DNA of 64,000 nt from Hyphomicrobium_A sp963759735 (GTDB lineage: Bacteria > Pseudomonadota > Alphaproteobacteria > Rhizobiales > Hyphomicrobiaceae), in contig CAVXAF010000009.1 in the NCBI GenBank assembly GCA_963759735.1, positions 62,001-126,000 of the forward strand, written 5' to 3'. Shown one piece after another: positions 1 to 8,737 of this stretch (position 1 is its first letter; every line of letters begins with the position of its first letter). Both the position numbers and the translations under genes were made by a program. A model generated the notes under the pieces. The model was not told where the DNA came from, did not search any database, and worked only from the letters and a program-made list of their open reading frames with translations.

Positions 1-267
1 TCTCAGGCGCGGCGTCGGTTCGTTGAACGACGCCGAGCCGAAGGGACGTCGCGCAGAACAGCCCTCGGGCCGCGGTCTTCTGCGACATCCGGCCCGATCT
101 GCGTCACCATGCTGCGGCGCAGAAGCACCCTCCCGGCTCTGCGCCGCACCGAATTCCGCGTTTCTGCCTTGCCCGAAGCGCTCCGTCTGCCCTAATTTCC
201 GCCGGATTACATTCGGGCAAGCCTGGGAACACGGGCCGACCCCGCGCGGAGCCAATCGGAGGACACG

Positions 268-1497
268 ATGAAAATTTACCCGACCCTGGAAATCCCTGAG
301 ACCCTTGCTGCCGGTCCGGGCCCAGGTAACACCGATCCGCGCGTACTGGAGCGCTTCACCAAGACGGGCGTTGCCGACCACATGCAAAAGGATGTCGTCC
401 GCGGCATGCTCGAAGCCAAGGAGATGCTGCGCGAACTCTGGGGCACCAAGAACGTCTATACCTATGGCGTCGCCGGCACCGGCTGGGACGGTCTGGACTG
501 CATGGAAGGCATGATCCTTCCGGGCGATACTGTCGTGTCGTTCTCCAACGGAACGTTCTCGAGCATCGACGATCTGACCATCCGCATGAAGGCTTCATCG
601 GCTGAAGACCTTGCCGCGGACTCGCTCAATCCCAAGCCGAAGAACGTCATCACCGTCTTGGTGCCGCACGGGCAGTCGGTCACCGGCGAAATCGTCGAGA
701 AGGCGCTGGCCGAGCACAAGCCGATGTGGGCCTTCATGGCGCACTGGGAAACGGGCTCGGGCCGCATCAACGACCTCAAGGGCTTTTCCGAAGCCTGCGT
801 AAAGCATGGCGTGATGGGCATCGTCGATGCCGTGTCGAGCCTCGGCGTCGCCGACTTCAGCATCGATGATTATCCGGGCGTCGTTGCCTGGGCCTCTTGT
901 CCGCAGAAGGGCGTGCTGTCGCTGCCGCTCACGTATGCGCCCGTCTCCTTCACCGACAAGGTGATCGATCTGGTCAAGAAGCGCGGCTGCCGCAGCTATG
1001 TCCACCACCCGATCCTCAATGCCCGCCACTGGGGCATCATCGACGGGAAGGACGTGCCGAACGCCGTCTACCACCAGACGCATTCGTGCTACGCCGTCGC
1101 CGCATTCCATGAGGCGCTGCGTATCATCCTCACCTACGGTCGCCGCCGCAAAGCTTCCGACTACACCTATCACGAGAAGGCGCTGCGCCAGGCGGTCGAA
1201 GCCATGGGTTGCGACGTCACCTCCAACATGACGAGCCTCGTCGTGCTGAACCTCCCGGGCGAACTCAAGGGCAAGGAAAAGGATCTCGTTGCCGGCGCCC
1301 GCGCCAAAGGCTTCGGCATCTGGCCGACGCTTTCGGAGCCCGTGCAGGTCCGCATCGGCATCCTGAACCAGCTGTCACCCGAGCAGATCAACGAGATCGT
1401 CAGCCGCTTCGCCGACGCGATGATCGAGATGGGCGCACCGGTCGACAAGGCGCAGGTGTTGAGCGGCCTCAAGAAGTACTACGCGCAGGCCGCGTAG
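268..1497 (+). CDS. Class V aminotransferase, alanine/serine-glyoxylate aminotransferase-like
   Basis: A 409-residue PLP-dependent fold-type I enzyme of aminotransferase class V. These enzymes move an amino group from serine or alanine to glyoxylate or a related oxoacid. The N-terminal GPGPGNTDPRVL segment is the family substrate loop, VDAVSS (Asp187) is the usual contact to the PLP ring nitrogen, and Lys214 in SCPQKG sits where the Schiff-base lysine belongs; most relatives have GSQKG there. The C-terminal small domain is complete. The ATG follows GGAGG at 6-nt spacing. The gene stands alone and is followed by a strong terminator. Substrate is not determinable from sequence. A role in glyoxylate or C1 metabolism is inference. 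Confidence 0.8.
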   Translation: MKIYPTLEIPETLAAGPGPGNTDPRVLERFTKTGVADHMQKDVVRGMLEAKEMLRELWGTKNVYTYGVAGTGWDGLDCMEGMILPGDTVVSFSNGTFSSIDDLTIRMKASSAEDLAADSLNPKPKNVITVLVPHGQSVTGEIVEKALAEHKPMWAFMAHWETGSGRINDLKGFSEACVKHGVMGIVDAVSSLGVADFSIDDYPGVVAWASCPQKGVLSLPLTYAPVSFTDKVIDLVKKRGCRSYVHHPILNARHWGIIDGKDVPNAVYHQTHSCYAVAAFHEALRIILTYGRRRKASDYTYHEKALRQAVEAMGCDVTSNMTSLVVLNLPGELKGKEKDLVAGARAKGFGIWPTLSEPVQVRIGILNQLSPEQINEIVSRFADAMIEMGAPVDKAQVLSGLKKYYAQAA

Positions 1498-1524
1498 GAG
1501 CGCTTGCACAAGCGTGCAGTTTGA

Positions 1525-1559
1525 GAGGGTTGGGCCGCGAAGCCCGACCCTCTTTTTTT
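1525..1559 (+). terminator. Rho-independent terminator after the aminotransferase
   Basis: An 11-bp stem (1525-1535 with 1542-1552, one G-T pair) with a 6-nt loop is followed by seven T residues. It lies directly before the 3' end of the convergent SDR gene. Confidence 0.85.
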
Positions 1560-2512
1560 CAGCGGTAGGCTTTGCGCTTGGCGACTGCCGACTTGCCAAA
1601 AAGGTTGCTGCCGTTGGCCGAGCGGCGTGCCCAGGGAGCGGGGCGCGCGCGCGGTTTCATCAGCCAGTCGACGAGCGGTAACAGCAGCTCGTACGGCATG
1701 GCGCGCGCCGACCAGGCGATGAAGCTGTTGACGATACCCGGCACCACCACGCGCCGCCCCATGCGGTAGGAACGCCAAGCGAGACGCGCCATGCGGTCGG
1801 CCGAGGCACTCGGCAGCAGCGCCCGGTAGAATGTGTTCGTTGCATTCATCTTGCGATGAATGCGTGTCTCGACCGGTCCGCAAGCGATGGCGCATACGCG
1901 CACGCCCTCGCCAGCACATTCCCCACCGATGGCCGCGGTCAGAGACAGCACGTATGCCTTGCTGGCGAAGTACGGTGCCTGCCACGGGCCGGGAGAAAAG
2001 GCTGCGAGCGAAGCCAGGTTCATGATGCCGCCACGGGCGCGGGCCCGCATCGCCGGCAGGTAATGGCGGGTCAGCCGCGTCACGGCAGCGACATTTGTCT
2101 CGACGAGCTCGTCGAGCTGGGCCGGATCGAGGTCGGTGAAATTCCCCCCGATTCCTATGCCGGCGTTGTTCACGAGCACATCGAGGTAGAACCCATGCCG
2201 CGCCAGCAGTGCGTCGAGTTTTTCGGGGGCTTCCTTCTCGCCTACATCCAGCGGCTCGGCGACCACCGCCGCCTTCGGAAAATCGGTGCGAAGCTCACTG
2301 GCTGCAGCCTCGAGCGCTTCGGGAGAGCGCGCGAGCAGCACGATCGTGCGCCCTTCGCGGGCGATCCGCCGTGCAAGGGCAAACCCCAGCCCCTCGGAGG
2401 CACCCGTCACCACCGTCGCCGGCGTCAGGGCTGCAACGGCCTCGACCGCCTTTGCATCGGGAGCCGCGCGGCGGCGCACCCACACGTCGCCAATCTTCAG
2501 TAGGATGTCCAT
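1559..2512 (-). CDS. Short-chain dehydrogenase/reductase, DltE/YqjQ-like
   Basis: A 317-residue SDR oxidoreductase. It has the Rossmann motif TGASEGLGFALA, the NNAG motif, a catalytic Ser in NLASLAAF and the YFASK (YxxxK) pair. A ~40-residue N-terminal segment before the nucleotide fold and a long basic C-terminal tail (residues 255-317) are additions to the ~250-residue core. The ATG at 2512 was chosen because GGAG precedes it at 5 nt; an in-frame ATG 33 nt further upstream has no such site. Substrate unknown. It is convergent with the aminotransferase and divergent from the GlsB-type gene. Confidence 0.8.
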   Translation of the reverse strand: MDILLKIGDVWVRRRAAPDAKAVEAVAALTPATVVTGASEGLGFALARRIAREGRTIVLLARSPEALEAAASELRTDFPKAAVVAEPLDVGEKEAPEKLDALLARHGFYLDVLVNNAGIGIGGNFTDLDPAQLDELVETNVAAVTRLTRHYLPAMRARARGGIMNLASLAAFSPGPWQAPYFASKAYVLSLTAAIGGECAGEGVRVCAIACGPVETRIHRKMNATNTFYRALLPSASADRMARLAWRSYRMGRRVVVPGIVNSFIAWSARAMPYELLLPLVDWLMKPRARPAPWARRSANGSNLFGKSAVAKRKAYR

Positions 2513-2595
2513 ACGTTCTCCGCGCGCGACGTCACGCACAGGCAACGCACATGGACCTCAAAACGTTCGGCAGGGGACGCGAACCGGAGACGGGC

Positions 2596-2862
2596 ATGCT
2601 GGAGCAGGAATCAATCTTTACGTGGCTGATCATCGGCGCCGTGGCCGGCTGGCTGGCCGGCCTCATCGTCGAAGGCTACGGCCTTGGGCTGATCGGCAAT
2701 ATTGCCCTCGGCATCCTCGGCGCCGCTCTGGCAAGCTTCGGCGTCGCCGCCCTGGGCATCCACGTCGACACGACGTTGGGCAACATCATCGCCTGTACGC
2801 TTGGCGCCGTTGTCCTGCTGCTCATCGCCGAGGGTTTCCGCAGGGTCAGTCGCGGAAGGTGA
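2596..2862 (+). CDS. GlsB/YeaQ/YmgE family stress-response membrane protein
   Basis: An 88-residue inner-membrane protein of the transglycosylase-associated/GlsB family. It has three hydrophobic segments rich in Gly and Ala: residues 7-24 (IIGAVAGWLAGLIV), about 29-50, and 60-78. Length and the GxxAGWLAG pattern match the family. The biochemical role is poorly known, but members are often induced by envelope or acid stress. The start at 2596 follows GGAG at 7 nt; an earlier in-frame ATG at 2551 would add 15 polar residues and lacks a site. Confidence 0.8.
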   Translation: MLEQESIFTWLIIGAVAGWLAGLIVEGYGLGLIGNIALGILGAALASFGVAALGIHVDTTLGNIIACTLGAVVLLLIAEGFRRVSRGR

Positions 2863-2940
2863 GTCGCTGAGCGTGTACGCGCGCCGACGGCTCGGCCCGC
2901 CGTTGCCACCTCATTGCGAGCTGCCGCTCGAACGTGGACC

Positions 2941-4259
2941 TCATCCCTTGTGCAGCAGCGCCGTGTTGTCGTTCAGCGCGTCGGCGATGATGGCATGATA
3001 CCAGGCGAGGCTCTCGGCATAGTTTTGGCGCCGCACCTCGGCCGTCTCGCCCTTCTGCGACACGAATGGATGATCCGGCGCGAGGATCGGCTTTCCATCC
3101 TTTTCGCCCGGCGTGTAGTCGGCGCCGATCTTGATGCTGTCCTCGGCAGCCAGCAACGACCAGCACGTATTGCGATAGCGCGCCTGGACCGGCTCGCCGC
3201 CGACCAGGGCGGCCAGTATGTCGGCGGCAACGACCCTTCCATGGCTGTTGGCGGTGTAGGCTGACTTCGGCATCTCGGCGGCGATGGCGGCATCGCCGAT
3301 GACGTAGACGCCGTCGAGCTTCGTTGAAGCAAAACTCTCCGGTTTGATCGGACACCAGCTGCCTTCGGCGCAACCCGGCAGCGATGGCGATGTCGCCGGC
3401 GGTCTGCACCGGGATGACGTTGACGACCGCCCCCTTGAGCTTGATCCCGGACGCCGTCTCGACCTCCATCGCCTTGGGATCGACGCGCACGACGCGGAAG
3501 TCATCGATCTCGTTGGTAAGGTTCAGGTCGATGATGCCGCCGTAGTATTTCTCGAACGCCTCCTCGAAGGCTGCCTGCTTGGAGAACATCGGCTTGGCGT
3601 CGAAGATGACGAGCTTGGAGCGTGGCTTATGAGTTCTTGAGGTAGTTCGCGATCATGCAGGCCCGCTCATACGGTCCCGGCGGGCAGCGGTATGGATTGC
3701 CCGGCACAGTCATGATCACGACGCCGCCGTCATCCATGGCTTGCAGCTGCCGCATCAGGAGCAGCGTCTGCGGACCCGCCTTCCAGGCGTGCGGCATGAT
3801 CTCGGCGACCTCCGCCGAGTAGCCTTCGATGGCGTCGTATTTGAAGTCGATGCCCGGCGAGAGCACCAGGCGGTCGTATTCGAGCGTGCCGCCGCCTGCG
3901 AGCTTAACGCTGCGTTGAGGCGCGTTGACCGCCGTTGCCATGTCGTTGACGACATCGATGCCCAGCTTCCTGAGGCCGTCATAGCTGTGCTCCAGCGACG
4001 CAAAGCTGCGGAAGCCCCCAAGGAAGTGATTGGAGTTGAAACACGAAGTATAGATGGCCCGCTTTTCTACGACCGTGACCTGCAGCTGCGGCGCCTCGGT
4101 CTTAAGGATGCGCGCCACCGTGCCGCCCCCTGCCCCGCCCCCCACAATGACCACCCTGCCGCCGCCCTTGGCTATCGCCGGCGCTCCGACCAGCCGCTGT
4201 GCCGCGGCGGCGACCGCCGCTCCCCCCAAAAGCCGTCCAAACTCCCTACGATTGAACAT
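2941..4259 (-). CDS. fccB: Flavocytochrome c sulfide dehydrogenase flavoprotein subunit (two frameshifts)
   Basis: The FAD subunit of sulfide dehydrogenase (FccB/SoxF). It oxidises sulfide in the periplasm and passes electrons to a cytochrome c partner. The N-terminus carries a twin-arginine signal (RREFGRLLGG) and is followed by the dinucleotide motif VVIVGGGAGGG and by the redox-active Cys in YTSCFNSN. The frame breaks twice. At about 3634 one extra base turns an expected YLKTHKPRSK into a stop, and at about 3370 one extra base changes AGLAEGSWCP. Removing both gives a full-length chain of about 438 residues, close to the family norm. Divergent from soxYZ. No fccA cytochrome gene is visible. 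Either a decayed gene or, more likely, assembly error. Confidence 0.8.
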
Positions 4260-4370
4260 GTGTGTGCCTTGTTGCCGGCCCGTTGATCCCGATATCGTAA
4301 GCCTTGACGGGAAGCCCCGGCAACATGCCCGTAACGGACCACCAACAGCGGCGCCCAAGGCGGACTTAGA

Positions 4371-4836
4371 ATGCTCGATCGACGCACATTTCTAGTGGTT
4401 GCCGGTGCCTCCGGGGTGATGGCGCGCGTCGCCGGCATAGCGGATGCACGCGCCGAGGCGGCTGCCGAGGAAAGCGCTGAGTTCAAGGCGACTCTGGCGG
4501 CGTTGCTCGGCAACGCGGCGACCAGCGACGAGGGCCTGAACTCTTGATCTGCCCGAGAGCGTCGAGAACGGCGACTACGTGCCGGTGGCGCTGATGGTCG
4601 ATAGCCCCATGACGGCAGACAACCACGTCAAAGCGGTGCACTTGCTATCGACCGCCAACCCGCGGGCCGCGGTAGCGACGTTCCGATTTACCCTGCTGTC
4701 CGCTAAGGCGCAGGTGACGAGCCGTATGCGACTTGCCAAGACGCAGGACGTGGTCGCCGTCGCCGAGTTGAGCGACGGGCGTATGCTGCTGACACGGCGC
4801 AAGGTCGCCGTGAAGGTCGGCGGCTGTGGCATCTGA
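4371..4836 (+). CDS. soxY: Sulfur-carrier protein SoxY (frameshifted)
   Basis: SoxY carries sulfur intermediates on a C-terminal Cys during periplasmic thiosulfate or sulfide oxidation and works as a heterodimer with SoxZ. The start has a short signal-like segment beginning LDRRTFLVVAGASG. The middle has the family LDLPE..ENGDYVPV and DSPMT signatures. The end is VGGCGI, holding the carrier Cys in a variant of the usual GGCGG. The frame stops at 4548 because of one extra T at about 4545; deleting it joins EGLN to LDLPES. soxZ begins 15 bp downstream, so the two are co-transcribed. The extra base fits the single-insertion pattern seen across the window. Confidence 0.8.
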
Positions 4837-4851
4837 AGGAACGCCGACGCG

Positions 4852-5175
4852 ATGAAAAAGCCCCCGCGCATCAAGCTCCCCGAGGTGATCAACCCGGGCG
4901 CCGTCATCGAGATCAAGACGCTCGCAACGCACGTGATGGAAACGGGCAACCGCAAGGACCCGGCTGGCAAGATCGTGCCGCGCGACATCATTCATACATT
5001 CACGGCGAGTTTTGAAGGCGCAGAGGTGTTTTCGGCGACGCTCGGGTCGGGCATCGCCGCCAACCCCTATCTCGCGTTCTTCATGAAGGTGCCCGGTCCC
5101 GGCACGCTGACGATGACCTGGCTCGACGACAGCGGTACGGCGACGGTGGAAAAGGTGCCGATCGGCCTCGCCTAG
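4852..5175 (+). CDS. soxZ: Sulfur-oxidation protein SoxZ
   Basis: A 107-residue immunoglobulin-like partner of SoxY, with which it forms the carrier heterodimer. The family motifs RIKLP, HVMETGNRKD, PRDIIHTF, SGIAANPY and GTLTMTWLDD are all present, and length is typical. No signal peptide is seen, as expected for a protein exported with SoxY. It lies 15 bp after soxY, and its stop overlaps the convergent membrane-protein gene by 4 bp. No soxXABCD genes occur in the window, so this is a partial sox set. Confidence 0.92.
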   Translation: MKKPPRIKLPEVINPGAVIEIKTLATHVMETGNRKDPAGKIVPRDIIHTFTASFEGAEVFSATLGSGIAANPYLAFFMKVPGPGTLTMTWLDDSGTATVEKVPIGLA

Positions 5176-5969
5176 CGCCGATGGTCGGGCGGGGGGAGCT
5201 GACGCGGCGCGCTGCGGCGCTCAGGCGAAAGACGCGCAAGCATTTGGCGCCAGCCGCTACGTAGGCGCAGGCTCAACGGCTCCACGGCGAGTTTGGCCTC
5301 GCGCCATGCCGCTATGACCCGCGGACGCAGCGTCAGCCAGCCGTGCCGCATGGCATGTCCGACGCGCCATTTCACAACACGCCCGTAGCGCCACACCCAC
5401 GAGGCGCGGATGCGCGCGAACAACGCCTCCTGCCAAGGCACGAACGCCTCGTAAGCGCGGGCGAACCAGGGGATCTGCATGAGCGCCGGCTTGGTGAGCA
5501 GGAACAGCCGGGCGATGAGCGCCGTCGATGTGATCTTGGCCAGCACGATGACCACTGCGGCCAAGAAGAAATGGCCCGTGGCGAACATGTAGACGCCGAT
5601 AAGCTTGGCGGGAATGAGCACGCCGCTCGGAACTGCAAGGACGAGCAGCGCCGCATAAGGCGGCAGACTGGCGATGAGCTGCTCTGCCATCGCCCACAAC
5701 CTAAAGCGAGCAAGCCATGCCAGGAGGTTCGACAGCGGGCGCCAGCCCCACTCCTCGAACAAGAGAATGAGAGCGACGAGGATGTTGAGCGCCAGCACGA
5801 AAGCCGGCCTCACCAGTTCCCATACAGCCCGCAGCAACGCGCCGAGCAGCAACGCTGCTTCGGCGACGGCATCAGCGATCGTACGCATGCCGGATCGCAG
5901 CTGGGGTTTTAGGTGTTGCCAGTTCACGTGCCCGCTTCCCGCGCCGACGGGAAGCCGGCCGCACACCAT
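5172..5969 (-). CDS. Conserved membrane protein of unknown function
   Basis: A membrane protein of up to 265 residues that I do not assign to a named family. Visible features are a hydrophobic pair near residues 40-75 (LLGALLRAVW, FVLALNILVALILLFEEWGW), a second hydrophobic block near 95-145 (LLVLAVPSGVLIPAKLIGVYMFATGHFFLAAVVIVLAK), and a basic amphipathic C-terminal third rich in Arg and Trp. The start is uncertain: the longest frame is given, but GTG at 5927 and ATG at 5888 are both plausible and none has a strong ribosome-binding site. Convergent with soxZ. A link to sulfur oxidation is not supported beyond position. Confidence 0.6.
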   Translation of the reverse strand: MVCGRLPVGAGSGHVNWQHLKPQLRSGMRTIADAVAEAALLLGALLRAVWELVRPAFVLALNILVALILLFEEWGWRPLSNLLAWLARFRLWAMAEQLIASLPPYAALLVLAVPSGVLIPAKLIGVYMFATGHFFLAAVVIVLAKITSTALIARLFLLTKPALMQIPWFARAYEAFVPWQEALFARIRASWVWRYGRVVKWRVGHAMRHGWLTLRPRVIAAWREAKLAVEPLSLRLRSGWRQMLARLSPERRSAPRQLPPPDHRR

Positions 5970-6098
5970 ACGCTAACGCGTGTCACTCTCGATGCCGTTA
6001 AGCGCAACTTCGCTCGGACGAGCAAACCGACTGAGTTGCCAAGCCCACGACCGCTACCGCGACAAAACGCTCCGCCGCGCGCCAGCGCGTGTGCTCGA

Positions 6099-6126
6099 TT
6101 GACGCGCCTCGCGTTTATTCTATACT
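6099..6126 (+). promoter_or_regulatory. Sigma-70-type promoter of the pseudoazurin gene
   Basis: TTGACG at 6099-6104 and TATACT at 6121-6126 with a 16-bp spacer. The promoter ends 30 bp before the TTG start of the pseudoazurin gene. Confidence 0.6.
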
Positions 6127-6155
6127 CTGTTCGTATAGAAACGTGGGAGGAAACA

Positions 6156-6599
6156 TTGGGCTACGTGAAGACCTTCGTCGCGACACTCGCCGTGGCGTGC
6201 TGCTTCGGCACGCTCGCATCCGCCGCCGAGCACGAAATCAAGATCAAGAACACCAATGGCAAAGGCAAATTCATGGTGTTCGAGCCCGACTATCTGAAGG
6301 TCGCTCCCGGCGACACGGTGAAATTCGTAGTCGTCGATAAGAACCACAACGCCGAGGCGATCAAGGATGTCTGGCCCGAGGGTGTCGAGCCGCTGAAGGG
6401 CGAGATGAACCAAGGGGCCGAGTTCGTGGTCGAGAAGCCCGGCTACTACGGCATCAAGTGCCTCCCCCACTACACCATGGGAATGGTTGCGCTGATCGTC
6501 GCCGGCGAGCCGACCAATAAGGATCAGCTCGACGCCTACAAGGCGCCCGGCGGCGCCAAGAAGCGATGGGACGAGTTGCTTGCGCAGGCCAAGCCCTGA
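6156..6599 (+). CDS. Pseudoazurin, periplasmic blue-copper electron carrier
   Basis: A 147-residue type 1 copper protein that shuttles electrons in the periplasm, for example to nitrite reductase, cytochrome peroxidase or other acceptors. Residues 1-24 form a signal peptide with a cleavage site after ASAA. The copper ligands are visible as His64 (KNHNAE), Cys102, His105 and Met110 in KCLPHYTMGM, the exact pseudoazurin spacing. The start chosen is TTG at 6156 because GGAGG lies 5 nt upstream; the alternative GTG at 6165 is 14 nt away. A clear promoter precedes it and a terminator follows, so it is monocistronic. Confidence 0.9.
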   Translation: MGYVKTFVATLAVACCFGTLASAAEHEIKIKNTNGKGKFMVFEPDYLKVAPGDTVKFVVVDKNHNAEAIKDVWPEGVEPLKGEMNQGAEFVVEKPGYYGIKCLPHYTMGMVALIVAGEPTNKDQLDAYKAPGGAKKRWDELLAQAKP

Positions 6600-6657
6600 C
6601 GCACCAATCGGTGCAGGCGACAATCCCTGGATGGCATCCGTGTCGTCGCCTGCCCGT

Positions 6658-6687
6658 GCCGGCCGCTCCCCAGGCGGCCGGCGTTTT
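6658..6687. terminator. Terminator hairpin between pseudoazurin and the ABC exporter
   Basis: A perfect 9-bp GC stem (GCCGGCCGC with GCGGCCGGC) is followed by GTTTT on the plus strand. It sits between two convergent genes; the T-run favours the plus strand. Confidence 0.65.
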
Positions 6688-6692
6688 CATTG

Positions 6693-8639
6693 CTACTTCG
6701 CCGTCATGAGGCGGATGTCCTCGGCCCGCAGCGCACCCTCGCGCTCGGCATCTTCCAGGACGTGCGCCAGCTCCTCGCGCGCCTTGTCCGCCTGCCGCTG
6801 CCGCGTCCACAGACTGGCGTAAAGGCCGCCCTTGGACATCAATTCGGTGTGCGTGCCCTGCTCGACCAGCCGCCCCTTGTCGAGCACGAGGATATTGTCC
6901 GCGTTGACGATGGTCGACAGCCGGTGGGCGATGACCAGCGAGGTGCGGTTGCGCGCCACCTGATCGAGGGCGTCCTGAATTTCCTTTTCGGTGTGGCTGT
7001 CGAGCGCGCTCGTCGCCTCGTCGAGAATGAGGATCGGCGGCCCTTTGAGAATGGTGCGGGCGATGGCGACGCGCTGCTTCTCGCCGCCGGACAGCTTCAA
7101 TCCGCGCTCACCGACCATCGTCTTGTAGCCAAGCGGGAGGGTGCGGATGAACGCGTCGATCTGCGCCAGCCGCGCGGCGGCGTAGACCTCTTCGTCGGAA
7201 GCGTCGGGGCGTCCGTACTTGATGTTGTAGAAGATCGTATCGTTGAACAGCACGCTATCCTGGGGCACCACGCCGATGGCGGCGCGCAGGCTCTTCTGCG
7301 TCACGTCGCGGATATCCTGGCCGTCGATGGTCACGCGCCCGGCTTCGATGTCATAGAAGCGGAACAGGATGCGCCCGATGGTCGACTTGCCGGCTCCCGA
7401 GGGTCCGACGATGGCCACCATCTGGCCGGCCGGGACCGCGAACGTCACATGCTTCAGCACCTCGCGTCCGCCAGGCTCATAGGCAAATGTGACGTCCTCG
7501 AAACGGATGACGCCCTTGTCGATGACCAGCGGGCGCGCTCCCGGGCGGTCCTTGATCTCGGGGCGCTCATCCAGCAACGCGAACATCGATTCCAGATCGA
7601 CCAGCCCTTGCTTGATCTCGCGATAGACCATGCCCATGAAGTTGAGCGGCATGTAGAGCTGGATCATCAACGCATTGATCATCACAAACTCGCCGACCGA
7701 GTGCGTGCCGAGGACGACGGCACGTGCCGCCAGCAGCATGCAGGCGGTCATGCCTATGGTGAAGATGAGCGTCTGACCGGTATTGAGCACGGCCAGCGAA
7801 CGGAACGTCTTGATCGCCGCCTGCTCGTAACGCGCAGTAGAGGTATCGAATCGGCGCGCCTCCAATTCCTCGTTGCCGAAGTATTTCACGGTTTCGAAGT
7901 TGAGCAGGCTGTCGATCGCCTTGGTGTTGGCTTCCGTGTCGCTGTCGTTCATCTCGCGGCGGATGGCGATGCGCCGCTCGCTGGCTGCGAACGTGAACCA
8001 CATGTAGAAAGCGACCGTCGCGTACATGATCGCCACGTAGCGCCAGTCGAAGTAGTAGAGCAGCATCCCGGAGACGAGCAGCAGCTCGAGCGCGGTCGGC
8101 ACCACGTTGAGGATGCCCATGCGGATGATGAGTTCGACGCCGCGCGTCGCCCGCTCGATGACGCGCGACAGACCGCCCGTGCGCCGCTCGAGGTGGAAAC
8201 GCAACGACAGCCGATGCAGGTGGCCGAAGGTGCGGTTGTTGAGTTCGCGCACCGCGTTCTGGCCGACTTCGGTGAAGATGACATCGCGCACTTGCGTCAG
8301 CGCCATCATCAAAATGCGGCCGGCGCCGTAGGCGAAGATCAGCATCACGACGGCGATAGCGACGCCGTGCGCCGCCTCAGAGCCTGAGCCGCTACCGGCG
8401 GCCGCCGTCAGTTTGTCGGTGGCATTCTTGTAGAACACCGGCACGGCGACGGTGACCAGCTTGGCGATGAGCAGAACGATAAACGCTAGTACCACGCGCA
8501 CACGCAGATCGGGTCGCTTGGCCGGCCACACCAGCGGCAACAGTCCGCGCAGCGCCTCGAAGTGGCTGGTGCGCTGGCTGAGGTAGGTCTCCTCGCGCTC
8601 GTCGCTGGGGGCGGCCGGAACCGCGGGCGGAAACGACAT
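6693..8639 (-). CDS. Atm1-like ABC exporter (permease fused to ATPase)
   Basis: A 648-residue half-transporter of the ABCB7/Atm1/HMT1 group. In alphaproteobacteria these export glutathione-linked compounds or metal conjugates; in mitochondria the homologue serves Fe-S assembly. Residues ~50-340 form the six-helix membrane domain, with the family stretch RFHLERRTGGLSRVIERGTR-like. The C-terminal ATPase has Walker A GPSGAGKST, signature LSGGEKQRVAIART, Walker B ILILDEATSALD and the H-loop IAHRLST. All nucleotide-binding residues look intact. The ATG at 8639 begins MSFPPAVP. The gene stands alone. Confidence 0.88.
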   Translation of the reverse strand: MSFPPAVPAAPSDEREETYLSQRTSHFEALRGLLPLVWPAKRPDLRVRVVLAFIVLLIAKLVTVAVPVFYKNATDKLTAAAGSGSGSEAAHGVAIAVVMLIFAYGAGRILMMALTQVRDVIFTEVGQNAVRELNNRTFGHLHRLSLRFHLERRTGGLSRVIERATRGVELIIRMGILNVVPTALELLLVSGMLLYYFDWRYVAIMYATVAFYMWFTFAASERRIAIRREMNDSDTEANTKAIDSLLNFETVKYFGNEELEARRFDTSTARYEQAAIKTFRSLAVLNTGQTLIFTIGMTACMLLAARAVVLGTHSVGEFVMINALMIQLYMPLNFMGMVYREIKQGLVDLESMFALLDERPEIKDRPGARPLVIDKGVIRFEDVTFAYEPGGREVLKHVTFAVPAGQMVAIVGPSGAGKSTIGRILFRFYDIEAGRVTIDGQDIRDVTQKSLRAAIGVVPQDSVLFNDTIFYNIKYGRPDASDEEVYAAARLAQIDAFIRTLPLGYKTMVGERGLKLSGGEKQRVAIARTILKGPPILILDEATSALDSHTEKEIQDALDQVARNRTSLVIAHRLSTIVNADNILVLDKGRLVEQGTHTELMSKGGLYASLWTRQRQADKAREELAHVLEDAEREGALRAEDIRLMTAK

Positions 8640-8737
8640 GATACCTGCTTGGCTGGACGGATTGATCGATCATGCACGGACGGCACATGCGCGGCGCCGC
8701 CAGGCCGATACCCCGTCGATGCAAGGTCGGAGCGACC

